Of a stretch of 63,578 nucleotides of DNA, positions 33,934 through 43,200 are shown in pieces. The stretch lies in contig CAIUDG010000064.1 in the NCBI GenBank assembly GCA_903897925.1, positions 1-63,578 on the forward strand, written 5' to 3'. Position 1 is the stretch's first letter. The number at the start of each line of letters is the position of its first letter. Made by a program: the position numbers and the translations under genes. Source of the DNA: an uncultured beta proteobacterium. GTDB taxonomy: Bacteria; Pseudomonadota; Gammaproteobacteria; Burkholderiales; Burkholderiaceae_C. The notes beneath the pieces are model-generated. The model had not been told where the DNA came from. It ran no database searches and saw only the letters and a list, made by a program, of their open reading frames with translations.

Positions 33934-34875
33934 TCAGGCAAAGGCCGCCAGCGCCAGTTTCATCTTTTTCATGGCGGCAACTTCAATCTGGCGGATGCGC
34001 TCGGCGCTGACGCCATATTCGGCGGCCAGGTCGTGTAGTGTCATGCCGCCCGAGCTGTCGTCATTGACCTTAAGCCAACGCTCTTCCACGACACGGCGGC
34101 TGCGCGGGTCCAGGCTGCCCAGTGCGGCAGCAATGCCGTCGGTGGCCAGAACATCGCGCTGGCGTGCTTCCAGCGCAGCGGTGGGTTCGTGGCTGGAGTC
34201 GGTCAGGTAGGCGATTGGTCCAAACGCGTCGTCACCGTCGTCGGACGGGCTGGGGTCGAGCAGCACGTCGCCACCGGCAAGCCGGGTTTCCATTTCCAGC
34301 ACTTCTTCCGGTTTGACATTGAGCTCGCGTGCCATAGCCTCAACCTGTTCGGGGTTGAGGGTTTCGCGGTGTGTGCCCAGGTCGGCAGCTGCGTCATCGG
34401 TCTTGTAGCGCTGCTTCATGGAGCGCAGGTTGAAAAACAGCTTGCGCTGCGCTTTGGTGGTGGCAACCTTCACCATGCGCCAGTTTTTCAGAATGTATTC
34501 GTGGATTTCTGCCTTGATCCAGTGCATGGCGTAACTCACGAGGCGCACGCCCTGGTCCGGGTCAAAGCGTTTGACGGCTTTCATCAGGCCGACATTACCT
34601 TCCTGGATCAGGTCGCCATGCGGCAGGCCGTAGCCCAGGTACTGGCGGGAAACGGAGACCACCAAACGCAAGTGAGAGAGCACTAACTTACCTGCTGCTT
34701 CAAGGTCGTTCTCATTTTTGAATTTGCGCGAATATTCCTGCTCTTCCTCCAGGGTGAGCATAGGCAGCCGATTGGCGGCAGAAATATAGGCGTCCAGGTT
34801 GCCCAGGGGCGGCACGGCTGACCATGGATTGGCTAGGCTGAGGGCGGTAGGCGCGACAGTCAGGGAAGCAGTCAT
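33934..34875 (-). CDS. rpoH: RNA polymerase heat-shock sigma factor sigma-32
   Basis: 313 residues from ATG 34875, with AAGGAG upstream. Region 2 has 'LVLSHLRLVVSVSRQYLGYG' and 'DLIQEGNVGLMKAVKRFDPD'. The RpoH box 'QRKLFFNLR' is present. The C-terminal region 4 ends with 'LHDLAAEYGVSAERIRQIEV'. It directs RNA polymerase to heat-shock promoters. A perfect CIRCE operator lies 31 bases upstream of the start, implying HrcA control of the sigma factor itself. Confidence 0.97.
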   Translation of the reverse strand: MTASLTVAPTALSLANPWSAVPPLGNLDAYISAANRLPMLTLEEEQEYSRKFKNENDLEAAGKLVLSHLRLVVSVSRQYLGYGLPHGDLIQEGNVGLMKAVKRFDPDQGVRLVSYAMHWIKAEIHEYILKNWRMVKVATTKAQRKLFFNLRSMKQRYKTDDAAADLGTHRETLNPEQVEAMARELNVKPEEVLEMETRLAGGDVLLDPSPSDDGDDAFGPIAYLTDSSHEPTAALEARQRDVLATDGIAAALGSLDPRSRRVVEERWLKVNDDSSGGMTLHDLAAEYGVSAERIRQIEVAAMKKMKLALAAFA

Positions 34876-34906
34876 GTCAGAACTCCTTATGTTCAAGTTG
34901 CAAATA

Positions 34907-34933
34907 TTAGCACTCAATCGTCAGGAGTGCTAA
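34907..34933 (-). promoter_or_regulatory. CIRCE operator upstream of rpoH
   Basis: TTAGCACTC - N9 - GAGTGCTAA matches the CIRCE consensus at all 18 stem positions. CIRCE is the binding site of the heat-shock repressor HrcA. It lies in the rpoH 5' region, so HrcA should repress rpoH until heat or misfolded-protein load releases it. Confidence 0.93.
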
Positions 34934-35291
34934 TTAACGTGGCGTAAAGGTCATTGTCTGGTGTGCCCATAGGCCACTGATGAGCCAGCGCGTAGAGCGC
35001 AGGGATGCGCAGCAAGGTTAAAACGGATGACGACAGCATGCCGCTGACCATCGTCGCGGGTGTCATGAGTGGTCTGCGCGCGGGCCAGTGCAGAGCCGGC
35101 GTATCCAGCGCGGCCAAGGGCATGCACAGCTGACAGGCATTGCGGCCGGTAGGCGTGTACGGGTGCCCAGCTGGGGGCTCGGGCTGCATGCTGTGTGGGG
35201 TGCTGGTGGGCATCCATATGCCGCATGTGGCGGCGTGGCATGGAGCAGGCCATGGAGCGGGGGCTTGCCGACGGCGTGACGCGGTGGCCAT
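34914..35291 (-). pseudogene. Decayed copper-resistance fragment: DUF2946-like piece and RND efflux C-terminus
   Basis: An open frame whose part at about 35078-34968 reads 'MVSGMLSSSVLTLLRIPALY' followed by 'ALAHQW'. This is the last transmembrane helix of heavy-metal RND pumps (CusA/CzcA type, 'G-x-x-x-S-T-x-L-T-L-x-x-I-P-x-x-Y'). The upstream part 'YTPTGRNACQLCMPLAALDT' resembles the 'C-P-x-C' region of small DUF2946 copper-associated proteins. The rest of the pump is missing, so this is a relic. The frame runs over the CIRCE element, and no translation is claimed. Confidence 0.4.
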
Positions 35292-35441
35292 GCGAGCAGC
35301 GATTTAGCTGCGCAAGGTCAACACTGCGATGGGCAGGATGGCAAAGTGCGTTCTTTCCCCGCGTTGCTGCGCAAAATTGCGTTGGGGGAGCAACTGCAGA
35401 ACCAGGAGCCGCATGCATGTGCGGAAGACTCTGCAGTTGCG

Positions 35442-35462
35442 GGGCCTGGCGTTACCAGGCCC
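35442..35462. terminator. Hairpin after the Pal-like lipoprotein gene
   Basis: A perfect 8-bp stem GGGCCTGG/CCAGGCCC with loop CGTTA sits 14 bases beyond the stop of the minus-strand pal-like gene. No T-tract follows on the minus strand. It probably protects or helps end that transcript. Confidence 0.5.
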
Positions 35463-35475
35463 GGGTCCGGCGTGC

Positions 35476-36030
35476 TTACTTTGTGGGGTAAGCCAGATCG
35501 CCGCGGCGGTTCTCGGCGTACGACTTTTCGTCGTGGCCCAGCGCCTTCGGCTTTTCCTTGCCGTAGCTGACGGCTTCCAGTTGTGTGTCTTTCACGCCAA
35601 AGGTCTTCAGCACCTTGACCACGGCTTCAGCACGCTTTTGGCCGAGTGCCAGGTTGTATTCAGCGCCACCGCGTTCGTCGGCATTGCCTTCTACCTTGAT
35701 CGACAGGCCGGGGTTGGCTGCCAGGTACTTGCCATGCAGTTCCAGCACGCCCATGCCTTCAGGCTTGACAGCGGACTTGTCGAAGTCGAAATACACGCTG
35801 CGGGTGGTGCTCAAGGGATTGGCGGGATCCAGGTAGGGAGGCAGAACCTGCTTGACGCTGCTTTCCGTACTGACAGCCTTGGGCGCGGCAGGTGCTGGTG
35901 CGGCTTCTACGACGGCTGGTGCGGGGGCTGCGGGGGCTGCGGGTGCAGCGACCGGAGTGCTGCTGCAGGCACCCAGAAACAGGGCGGTAGTCAGGCTGGC
36001 CATCAGTGCCACGCGATTAAAGCTATTCAT
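35476..36030 (-). CDS. Peptidoglycan-associated (Pal/OmpA-like) outer membrane lipoprotein
   Basis: 184 residues from ATG 36030, with GGAGA upstream. The signal peptide ends in the lipobox L-G-A-C (lipidated Cys about 22). A Pro/Ala-rich linker ('PVAAPAAPAAPAPAVVEAAP') follows. The C-terminal OmpA domain holds 'SVYFDFDKSAVKPEGMGVLE', 'VEGNADERGGAEYNLALGQK' and 'YGKEKPKALGHDEKSYAENR', the peptidoglycan-binding core. It ties the outer membrane to the cell wall. It stands apart from any tolQRAB genes here, and the long Ala/Pro linker is unusual, so it may be a Pal paralogue. Confidence 0.85.
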   Translation of the reverse strand: MNSFNRVALMASLTTALFLGACSSTPVAAPAAPAAPAPAVVEAAPAPAAPKAVSTESSVKQVLPPYLDPANPLSTTRSVYFDFDKSAVKPEGMGVLELHGKYLAANPGLSIKVEGNADERGGAEYNLALGQKRAEAVVKVLKTFGVKDTQLEAVSYGKEKPKALGHDEKSYAENRRGDLAYPTK

Positions 36031-36334
36031 CAGATTCTCCATAAGGTATGAAACGAGCCCGGTGTAGCGCAGACTGAACTTCACCGAAGTCTTGTGATCG
36101 TCAATTATCCACGGCAAATATACCTGCAAACGGAAGGTTTCCTGCCCAGCGCCCCATTTTTTGGCTATCAGATCGCCAGAAAACGGTGATTTTGCCGACG
36201 ATTGAAGGCTAACCCGCAGTGGAAATTGTGCGTGTTCGGGCAGAATGCGCGCATGTTGTGGGCCAAGCCAGGCTTTGCCGGTGCTTGGTAATGCCATTGG
36301 AGCCGGTTTTTCAACGCATAAAAGGGAGCATTAA

Positions 36335-37468
36335 GTGATCCAGGCGGCTACCGGAAAGTCACCCTGGTTGTTGCGGGTGCACCATCGATTGCGCTCTTTG
36401 TCGTTTGCGATGTTGTTTGTCGCGGCGGTGTTGCATGGATATGACAAGGAACTGGGGGCTGGGGTCTGGGGCTTTCTGGTGCTGTTGTTTTTGGTCTACC
36501 CCCATTGGCAATACTGGCGTGCCAGCCGTTCGCGCGATGCCATCCAGGCGGAGTTGCAAAGTTTGCTATTCGACTCCTTGCTGCTTGGCATGGCTGCAGC
36601 AGCGCTGCATTTTTCCCTGTGGATTAGCTTTTCTGCAGCGGTGGGCACACTGGTGAACAACGCCGCCAACAAAGGCTGGCGCGGTGTTTTACAGACGATT
36701 CCGGCCTGCGCGCTGGGCGCCCTGGCCTGGGTGGCACTGTTTGGCCTTCATTTTTCGCCGCACACCGGGGCGGTGGCGACGGCTTTTTGCATGGCTGCCT
36801 TGACCATGTATCTGTTGATCATGAACAACATCGGCTTTGTTCGGAACCAGCAACTGCGCCGGGTACGCCACCAGTTGCAGGAGCGCGAGGCGGCCTTGCT
36901 CGAGGTGAATACACGTCTGCTTGGAAATCTGCGCGAGATCGATGGTTTGCAAAACCAGCTGCGTGAGCAGGCCAACCGCGATCCACTGACCGGCCTGTAC
37001 AACCGCCGTTACCTGAGCAGCACCTTAGAGCGCGAACTGTCGCGCTGCAAGCGCGAGGGGCAGGTGTTGTCCCTGTGGTTGATCGATATTGACCATTTCA
37101 AGGCCATAAACGATGTCCACGGGCACCAGGTGGGCGACGCCGTGCTGGTGCAACTGGCCAGGATGCTGGCGGCCTTTGCGCGGGCCGAGGATGTGGTGTG
37201 TCGCTTTGGCGGAGAAGAATTCCTCATCACCATGCCGACCATGCCGTTGCAGGCGGCAATTGAGCGCGCCGAACAGCTGCGCAGCCAGGTCGCACAAAGC
37301 CCGTTTGTGTCAGGTGCGTTGGATTTGAAAATCAGTATCTCGATCGGCGTATCGGTGTATCCGATGCACGGTTTGCTGGTGGATGGCCTGATTGGTGCTG
37401 CCGATAGTGCGCTCTATCGGGCCAAGGCAGCAGGCCGAAATCAAGTTTTTTCTGCGGTGTCGATGTAA
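36335..37468 (+). CDS. Membrane diguanylate cyclase (MASE2-GGDEF)
   Basis: 377 residues starting at GTG 36335, with GGGAG upstream. The N-terminal membrane part has several helices beginning 'RLRSLSFAMLFVAAVLHGYD' and resembles the MASE2 sensor domain. A short coiled coil ('LQEREAALLEVNTRLLGNLR') leads to the GGDEF domain. The catalytic motif is G-G-E-E-F (about 292-296), preceded five residues earlier by the inhibitory I-site R-A-E-D. It should make cyclic di-GMP from two GTP and be product-inhibited. It is adjacent to tRNA-Arg and the pilus operon, and c-di-GMP often controls pili, but that link is inference. Confidence 0.93.
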   Translation: MIQAATGKSPWLLRVHHRLRSLSFAMLFVAAVLHGYDKELGAGVWGFLVLLFLVYPHWQYWRASRSRDAIQAELQSLLFDSLLLGMAAAALHFSLWISFSAAVGTLVNNAANKGWRGVLQTIPACALGALAWVALFGLHFSPHTGAVATAFCMAALTMYLLIMNNIGFVRNQQLRRVRHQLQEREAALLEVNTRLLGNLREIDGLQNQLREQANRDPLTGLYNRRYLSSTLERELSRCKREGQVLSLWLIDIDHFKAINDVHGHQVGDAVLVQLARMLAAFARAEDVVCRFGGEEFLITMPTMPLQAAIERAEQLRSQVAQSPFVSGALDLKISISIGVSVYPMHGLLVDGLIGAADSALYRAKAAGRNQVFSAVSM

Positions 37469-37481
37469 GCGCAAAACACTG

Positions 37482-37490
37482 TGCTATAAT
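37482..37490 (+). promoter_or_regulatory. Extended -10 promoter element of tRNA-Arg
   Basis: TGCTATAAT: a perfect TATAAT (37485-37490) with an upstream TG at 37482-37483, ending 10 bases before the tRNA. The -35 region is weak, as allowed with an extended -10. Confidence 0.7.
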
Positions 37491-37500
37491 TCGAAGCTTA

Positions 37501-37577
37501 GCGGCTGTAGCTCAGTTGGATAGAGTACTTGGCTACGAACCAAGGGGTCGTGGGTTCAATTCCTGCCAGCCGCACCA
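37501..37577 (+). tRNA. tRNA-Arg (anticodon ACG)
   Basis: The cloverleaf is complete. Acceptor stem GCGGCTG pairs with CAGCCGC, followed by an encoded ACCA end (CCA included). The D-loop is AGCTCAGTTGGATAGAGT. The anticodon stem CTTGG/CCAAG encloses CTACGAA, giving anticodon ACG (37535-37537). The T-loop is GGTTCAATTCC. The A34 would be deaminated to inosine to read CGU/CGC/CGA codons. Confidence 0.97.
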
Positions 37578-37583
37578 AACGAT

Positions 37584-37615
37584 ACCCCTCAAACAGCGAT
37601 GTTTGAGGGGTTTTT
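37584..37615 (+). terminator. Rho-independent terminator of tRNA-Arg
   Basis: A 10-bp stem CCCCTCAAAC/GTTTGAGGGG with loop AGCGAT is followed by TTTTT (37611-37615), seven bases beyond the tRNA 3' end. Confidence 0.92.
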
Positions 37616-37788
37616 CGTTTTCGGGTGCCTGCACTGCACTGCACTGTCTGTCTGTCTGTAGGCCGCCACCTGTATTTTTGCAATCCTGTGGGTGTCGCTC
37701 GAGTTTGGCTGCCGTTAGTACCGAAAAATTTGCCGTCTGGCGGAATCCGGCTTTTCGCGGGCACGCAGGCCCTACGCTTGGCGGCAAT

Positions 37789-38286
37789 ATGAAACGCAGT
37801 ATCCAGGGCTTTAGTTTGATTGAATTGATGGTCGTCACCGCCATCATCGGGATCTCTCTTGCTATCGGCCTGCCATCATTTACCTCGATCGTCAGCAAGA
37901 TTCGCATGGATGGCGAAATCAATGCCGTGCTGTCCGGTCTGAACTACGCGCGCAGTGAAGCCGTTAAACGCGGCCAGCCGGTGGTGGTGTGCCCGAGCAC
38001 CAATGCAAGCAGCTGCGCCACTGGCACGGGCTGGTCCACGGGGTGGATTGTGCTGCTCAACACCACCACGACGCAGGTATTGCAGAGCACCTCGGCGTTA
38101 ACGCATGACACGCTCAGCAGCACTTCGACGGCCACCCCTTCCTATCCGCAATTTACGTCTATGGGCTATACCTTTTTCACCGGTACGTTGACTTTGCACG
38201 ATGCGCTCGGTACGCACAGTCTTTATCGCTGCATTGTGTTTGCGGCTGGGTCCTGGACCGCGCAGTCGGGGTCGGCATGTCCATGA
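37789..38286 (+). CDS. fimT: Type IV prepilin FimT/GspH-like minor pilin
   Basis: 165 residues from ATG 37789. The short leader ends in G and is followed by F-S-L-I-E-L-M-V, the prepilin peptidase site with Glu+5, then the hydrophobic pilin helix ('VVTAIIGISLAIGLPSFTSI'). The C-terminal part has the GspH/FimT look ('YARSEAVKRGQPVVVCPS', paired Cys). Minor pilins of this type prime type IV pilus assembly, and FimT has been linked to DNA binding in competence. It is the first gene of the fimT-pilV-pilW-pilX-pilY1-pilE operon. Confidence 0.92.
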   Translation: MKRSIQGFSLIELMVVTAIIGISLAIGLPSFTSIVSKIRMDGEINAVLSGLNYARSEAVKRGQPVVVCPSTNASSCATGTGWSTGWIVLLNTTTTQVLQSTSALTHDTLSSTSTATPSYPQFTSMGYTFFTGTLTLHDALGTHSLYRCIVFAAGSWTAQSGSACP

Positions 38287-38894
38287 ACTTGCGCGGCCCA
38301 TCCGGTAGGAGGCAGTCCGGCTTCACCATCATCGAAGTTTTGATTTCGCTGGTGGTGCTGATGTTTGGCGTGCTGGGTTTGGCCGGCTTGCAGATGCAGG
38401 CCGTCAACAATTCTGAACTCGGTCGTTACAACAGCACGGCGGCGATGCTGGCCAGCAGTGTAGCGGCCACCATGCGGGCCAATGGCGCGTATTGGGGAAG
38501 TCAGCCGACGACCGCACCACCGACAGCAGTCACCGTGCAGGGCACACCGCAGGGTGGCGTGGCGAATGTGGTGATTACCGGCGGACCTACGGCCACATAC
38601 GTGAATTGCCAGACCAACGCCTGCACCACGTACGGACAAATGGCGAAATATGATTTGGCCAATTGGGGTTCGACCATTGCGAACAGCCTTCCTGTGGGCC
38701 AGTTCGCGCTTGCTTGCAGCGCGCGGCCGACGCCGACAGTGCCGCCGACGACGCCGCCAACCACATGCACGATCACTATTTCCTGGCAGGAAAAGAATAT
38801 TTCCATGCACAACCCGGCAACCGGCGCTTCGGGCCTGCTGGCAACAGGCACCGTGCAGACGCACAGTTACCAAACCCTGGTGTCCATACCATGA
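38277..38894 (+). CDS. pilV: Type IV pilus minor pilin PilV
   Basis: 205 residues from ATG 38277, overlapping the fimT stop; an in-frame ATG at 38283 overlapping it as ATGA is an equally good start. 'SGFTIIEVLISLVVLMFGVL' is the prepilin cleavage site plus helix, and 'GLAGLQMQAVNNSELGRYNS' is the PilV continuation. It is part of the minor-pilin priming complex at the pilus tip. The linker is rich in Thr/Pro ('PTPTVPPTTPPTTCT'), which is unusual. The stop overlaps pilW. Confidence 0.92.
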   Translation: MSMNLRGPSGRRQSGFTIIEVLISLVVLMFGVLGLAGLQMQAVNNSELGRYNSTAAMLASSVAATMRANGAYWGSQPTTAPPTAVTVQGTPQGGVANVVITGGPTATYVNCQTNACTTYGQMAKYDLANWGSTIANSLPVGQFALACSARPTPTVPPTTPPTTCTITISWQEKNISMHNPATGASGLLATGTVQTHSYQTLVSIP

Positions 38895-39598
38895 GAACAC
38901 AGCGCGGGCTGGGACTGGTGGAAGTGATGATTGCACTGACCATAGGCTTGGTGCTCTTGCTTGGCGTTACCGGCGTTTTTACCACTATGCGCCGGACTTC
39001 CTTGTCCATGCAACAGCTGTCCGGAGTGCAGAACCAGCAGCGCATGGCCATGTATTTCCTGCATGCGGCTATCAGCGGCGCTGGGAATAATCCGGACCCG
39101 ATGAACAATTCTTCGGCCACGCTGTATCCCATAACGGTGGCGCCCGCGTTTACATCGGCGACCCAGGCGTTGACCGGAACCGGCGATGGCAGCTCGGGTG
39201 CCGACCAGCTCAGTGTGCGGTTTACCGCCGCTACCGGCGGCGCTGAACAGGGTTGTTCGGCGGCGCCTACTGCTGGCGACGTGTATACCGATACCTTTAG
39301 TGTCGCTGGTGGCTATCTGGTTTGCACCGAAACCGACAATACCGCCGCCACTGCGGCGTCAACTATCAATCTGATACCCGGTGTGTCGGCTATCAATGTG
39401 CTCTATGGTGTAGACACCAGCAACAGTGGCTCCGCTACGCAATACAAGTCGGCGGCACAGGTGACTACTGCGGGCTTGTGGAACAGCGTGAAAACGGCGC
39501 AAGTCACGCTGTTGTTTACCAATGCCCTTGCAGGGCAACCGGGCCAGCCAGCTACCGTTAGCTTGACCGAAACCATACTGTTTATGGCAAATATTTAG
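38891..39598 (+). CDS. pilW: Type IV pilus minor pilin PilW
   Basis: 235 residues from ATG 38891, overlapping the pilV stop. The leader 'MRTQRG' precedes L-G-L-V-E-V-M-I-A-L (prepilin site, Glu+5), then 'LTIGLVLLLGVTGVF'. The later part has the PilW pattern 'LSGVQNQQRMAMYFLHAAIS' and a C-terminal 'NVLYGVD'. It contributes to the tip complex of the type IV pilus. The body is Thr/Ser-rich. Confidence 0.9.
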   Translation: MRTQRGLGLVEVMIALTIGLVLLLGVTGVFTTMRRTSLSMQQLSGVQNQQRMAMYFLHAAISGAGNNPDPMNNSSATLYPITVAPAFTSATQALTGTGDGSSGADQLSVRFTAATGGAEQGCSAAPTAGDVYTDTFSVAGGYLVCTETDNTAATAASTINLIPGVSAINVLYGVDTSNSGSATQYKSAAQVTTAGLWNSVKTAQVTLLFTNALAGQPGQPATVSLTETILFMANI

Positions 39599-39599
39599 T

Positions 39600-40148
39600 A
39601 TGAAACACAAAGGATTTGTTCTTTTCGTTGTGATGATCTTTCTACTGATCATGTCGATGCTGGGCATCGCCATGTTTGGTGGCTTTATCTCCGATCAGAA
39701 AAATGCCAGCAATTTGCGTGAAAAGCAAAGAGCCATTGAAGCCGCCGAGACGGCGATGGATGGCATGCAATATTGGGTGCAGCGCGCTGACTTTATATAT
39801 CCTGGCACCTGGAATGTCGGCGTGGCCTGCTCGGCGACTACTACGCAGGTTGGCACAACCCCCGTGGTGTGTAACACTCCATTGGCGAATCCGGCCACCT
39901 TGCCGTGGGCGCCGTATTCGAATACGTACCAGCCCTCTGCGATGAGTGTGAATGCGGCGGGTGGCGCCAATACGTATGCGACCACAACGAATACCTATAT
40001 TGAGTTTATGGGTACGACATCGACCAATCCATCGACTGCGCTGTACCGGATAACGACCACTGCGCAGGGGGGGAATGCGACTGCGGCCTCCGTGCTGCAA
40101 ACCGTCTACCAAGTCAGGGCCACAGTTTCGGATGCCAGCGGCGGCTAG
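39600..40148 (+). CDS. pilX: Type IV pilus assembly protein PilX
   Basis: 182 residues starting one base after the pilW stop. The N-terminus 'KGFVLFVVMIFLLIMSMLGI' is the PilX-type helix, with no Glu+5 of the classical kind. 'QRAIEAAETAMDGMQYWVQR' is the conserved PilX continuation. Its place between pilW and pilY1 is the standard order. It is probably part of the minor pilin tip complex carrying PilY1. Confidence 0.87.
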   Translation: MKHKGFVLFVVMIFLLIMSMLGIAMFGGFISDQKNASNLREKQRAIEAAETAMDGMQYWVQRADFIYPGTWNVGVACSATTTQVGTTPVVCNTPLANPATLPWAPYSNTYQPSAMSVNAAGGANTYATTTNTYIEFMGTTSTNPSTALYRITTTAQGGNATAASVLQTVYQVRATVSDASGG

Positions 40149-40238
40149 GCCGGGAAAGTTGCGGATAAACGCGCTCGCAAGTGCGCAGAATCAGACCGGG
40201 TTGTGACGCGGTGACAAAGAACTTTACGGGGTAATCGA

Positions 40239-43200
40239 ATGAAAAAGATAGCACTCTTTGTAAGCGCCTGGCTGCTGAGTACGCTGGCCTGCGGAGTTAC
40301 CATCTCCGATGACTTTACGCAGGGCGCGGTGAACGACTCTCCCGGTTCCACCAACGGCAACACCATGAATTGGGCGACGATTGCCCCCGCCTGTTTGACG
40401 GCGGGGAGCAGTACCAACAATTCAACCACCGTGGCCAATACGGCCAGCAATTACAGCAATATTCCAGCGTGCAATCTCAATAGCAGCACGACCGGCATTT
40501 CGACGCCAGACGCAGCGGGCAGTGGCGCCTTGCGCCTCACGAATACCTTGGGTAACCAGGCCGGCGCCATTATTTCTCAGGGAACCTATCCTAGCAATCA
40601 GGGTATCAAGGTGACCTTCACCACTTATACCTATGGCGGTTCCGGTGCGGACGGTATCGGATTCTTCCTGCAGGACGCTTCGGTGCCGGTATCGCTGCCC
40701 TATGTGGGCGGCAATAGCAGCACCATTACCACCGGCACCTCGAATATTGGCGAGTCCGGCGGTAGCCTCGGCTACACCTGTTCGAACTATAAGAGCAATA
40801 ACTACAACGGTTTGACCGGGGCCTATATTGGTCTGGGCATGGATGAGTATGGCAACTTCACCAATCCGTCGGACAACACTGCCTCCGGACCGGGCGCCAT
40901 TTCCAACACCATTTCCTTGCGCGGTGCAGGCAATGTGAGCTGGTACTGGCTGAGCACACACTACCCGAATCAGTACCCTACCAGCAGCAGCAGTGGCGAC
41001 CAGCTCACCATGGTTGAAAAGACCTGCAGTACGGGCCTGCTGCAAAGCGGAACCAGCGGCAATTTGACCTATTCGACGACAGCGCTGTCCTGGTCTAGCA
41101 ATGTGCTTACTGTGACGCTCAATGCCACTGCCCCGGTGATGGCGGTGGGAGATACGGTCAATATTTCTGCCTCGGGGTCTGCACCAACGGTCAACGGAAA
41201 ATCTATTGTTGGCTCCTACGTAGTCACAGCAGTCAGCGGCAGTACCTTCAGTGTCAGTTTTTCCGGTGGCTCTACCAGTTACTCACACGTAGGCAATGGA
41301 CAGGTGACCGTGAGCACGATGGATTACCCGTCCGTGGCGGGCAGTGTGGCGACACTACCCAACAATATTGGCTCCAGTGCATCATCACGCAGCTCGGCTA
41401 CACCGATAACCTACAAGCTGTCAATTTCTCCGAGCGGTTTGCTGAACTTTATGTACAGCTATAACGGCGGGGCCTACCAGCAGGTGCTGACGAATACGTC
41501 GATCACCAGTTCCAATGGCCCGGTGCCCGCCAACTACCGTTTCGGTTTCCTTGGCTCTACCGGTGGCTCCACCAATATTCATGAAATCACTTGCTTTATT
41601 GCCGAACCTACCGAGTCCAGCAGCGGTGCCGGTGCCAACACGGTGCAGGCGGGGCAGGTTAAGACAGGTAACCAGATTTATACGGCCTCGTACAACCCGA
41701 ATTACTGGACCGGTTCGGTGACATCGCAAGCCATCGTGCAGAGCGCGGGGGTCTATTCGATTAGTAGCACGGCGACCTGGGATGGCAGTTGCATGTTGAC
41801 TGGTGGCAGTTGTTCTAGCACGGGTGTCTCGGTGTCTTCAGCGCAGGCGCCCAGCAGTCGCACCTTGTTGAGCTGGAATCCGAGCACCAGCGCGGGCATT
41901 GCGCTGCAGTGGGCCTCACTCTCCTCGGCGCAACAGGGGATCTTGAATTCGACCGACTCGCTCGGCACTACGCGACTGGACTGGTTGCGCGGTGGGCGCA
42001 GCAATGAGCAAACGTCGAGCTCAGGTACTTTGCGTGCCAGGGCGAGTGTGCTGGGCGATGTGGTGGATTCGAGCCCGACCTGGGTCGGGCCGCCGGCCAT
42101 CAATTACGGAACATCGCTGGTGGATGCGCTTTATCCTATACCGCCAGCAAGCGAAAGCTCCTACGCAAGTTTCAGCAGCAACTTGGCGCAGCGATTGAAC
42201 ATGGTGTACGTTGGTAGCAACGATGGTTTGTTCCATGGATTTCGCACTGGCGCCGCCAACACGGACGGCAGTTACAACAGCACGCTCAACGACGGTGCCG
42301 AGGTCATAGGCTTTATGCCGGCAAGTGTGCTGAGCAATTCGAATGTGGTCAGTCTGGCCAGCCCCACGTATGGGCACAACTACTTTGCCGACGCAGCACC
42401 CGGCTATGGCGATGTCTATTACAACGGTGCCTGGCATACCTGGCTGGTGAGCGGGCTTGGGCCAGGGGGCCAGGAAATTTTTGTACTAGACATTACCGAC
42501 CCCCAGGGCAATGCCTCAGGTACAACCGCATTCGCCGAGTCCAGTGCAGCGACTTTGGTGAAAGGCGACTGGACCGCGTCGTCACTCAGCAGTTGTGTGC
42601 ACGCGACCAGCAATTGTGGCAACAACCTGGGCTATACCTATGGCACGCCGCTGATCCGGCGCTTGCACAACGGGCAGTGGGCCATTATTTTTGGCAATGG
42701 CTATGGCAGCAGCAACAAGCACGCGGGTGTATTTATTGGACTGATTGACTCCAGCTCTGGCGCGGTGTCTTTCACCTGGCTGGATACCGGCTCCGGTTCC
42801 TCTTCTAGCCCGAATGGCATCGCTTATGTATCGTCGATCGACCTGGATGGAGACCATATCACCGACTATTTGTACGCCGGTGACTTGCTGGGCCAGGTCT
42901 GGCGCTTTGACCTGACCAGTAGCAATGCCACTGACTGGGCGGTGTCCAAATTCGGGCGATCATCTGCAACACCGCTGTTCACGGCACTGTCTCCGACCAC
43001 CAGTACCACTTATCCGAACGGGATTCCCCAGCCGATTACGACCCAAATTGCGCCTACGGTAGTTTCATTGACCAATGCAGGAAAACTGGTGGTGCTGGGA
43101 TTTGGCACCGGCCAGGCGACGCCATTCACCAATTCCGCAGCAGAAGCGTACGCAGGGGGCAGCCAGACCGTCACGCAAACCATGTATGGCATCTGGGACT

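Noticed and set aside
35346..36051. Plus-strand open frames opposite the Pal-like lipoprotein gene
   Set aside because: They are antisense to a gene with a clear lipobox and OmpA domain and show no domain of their own.
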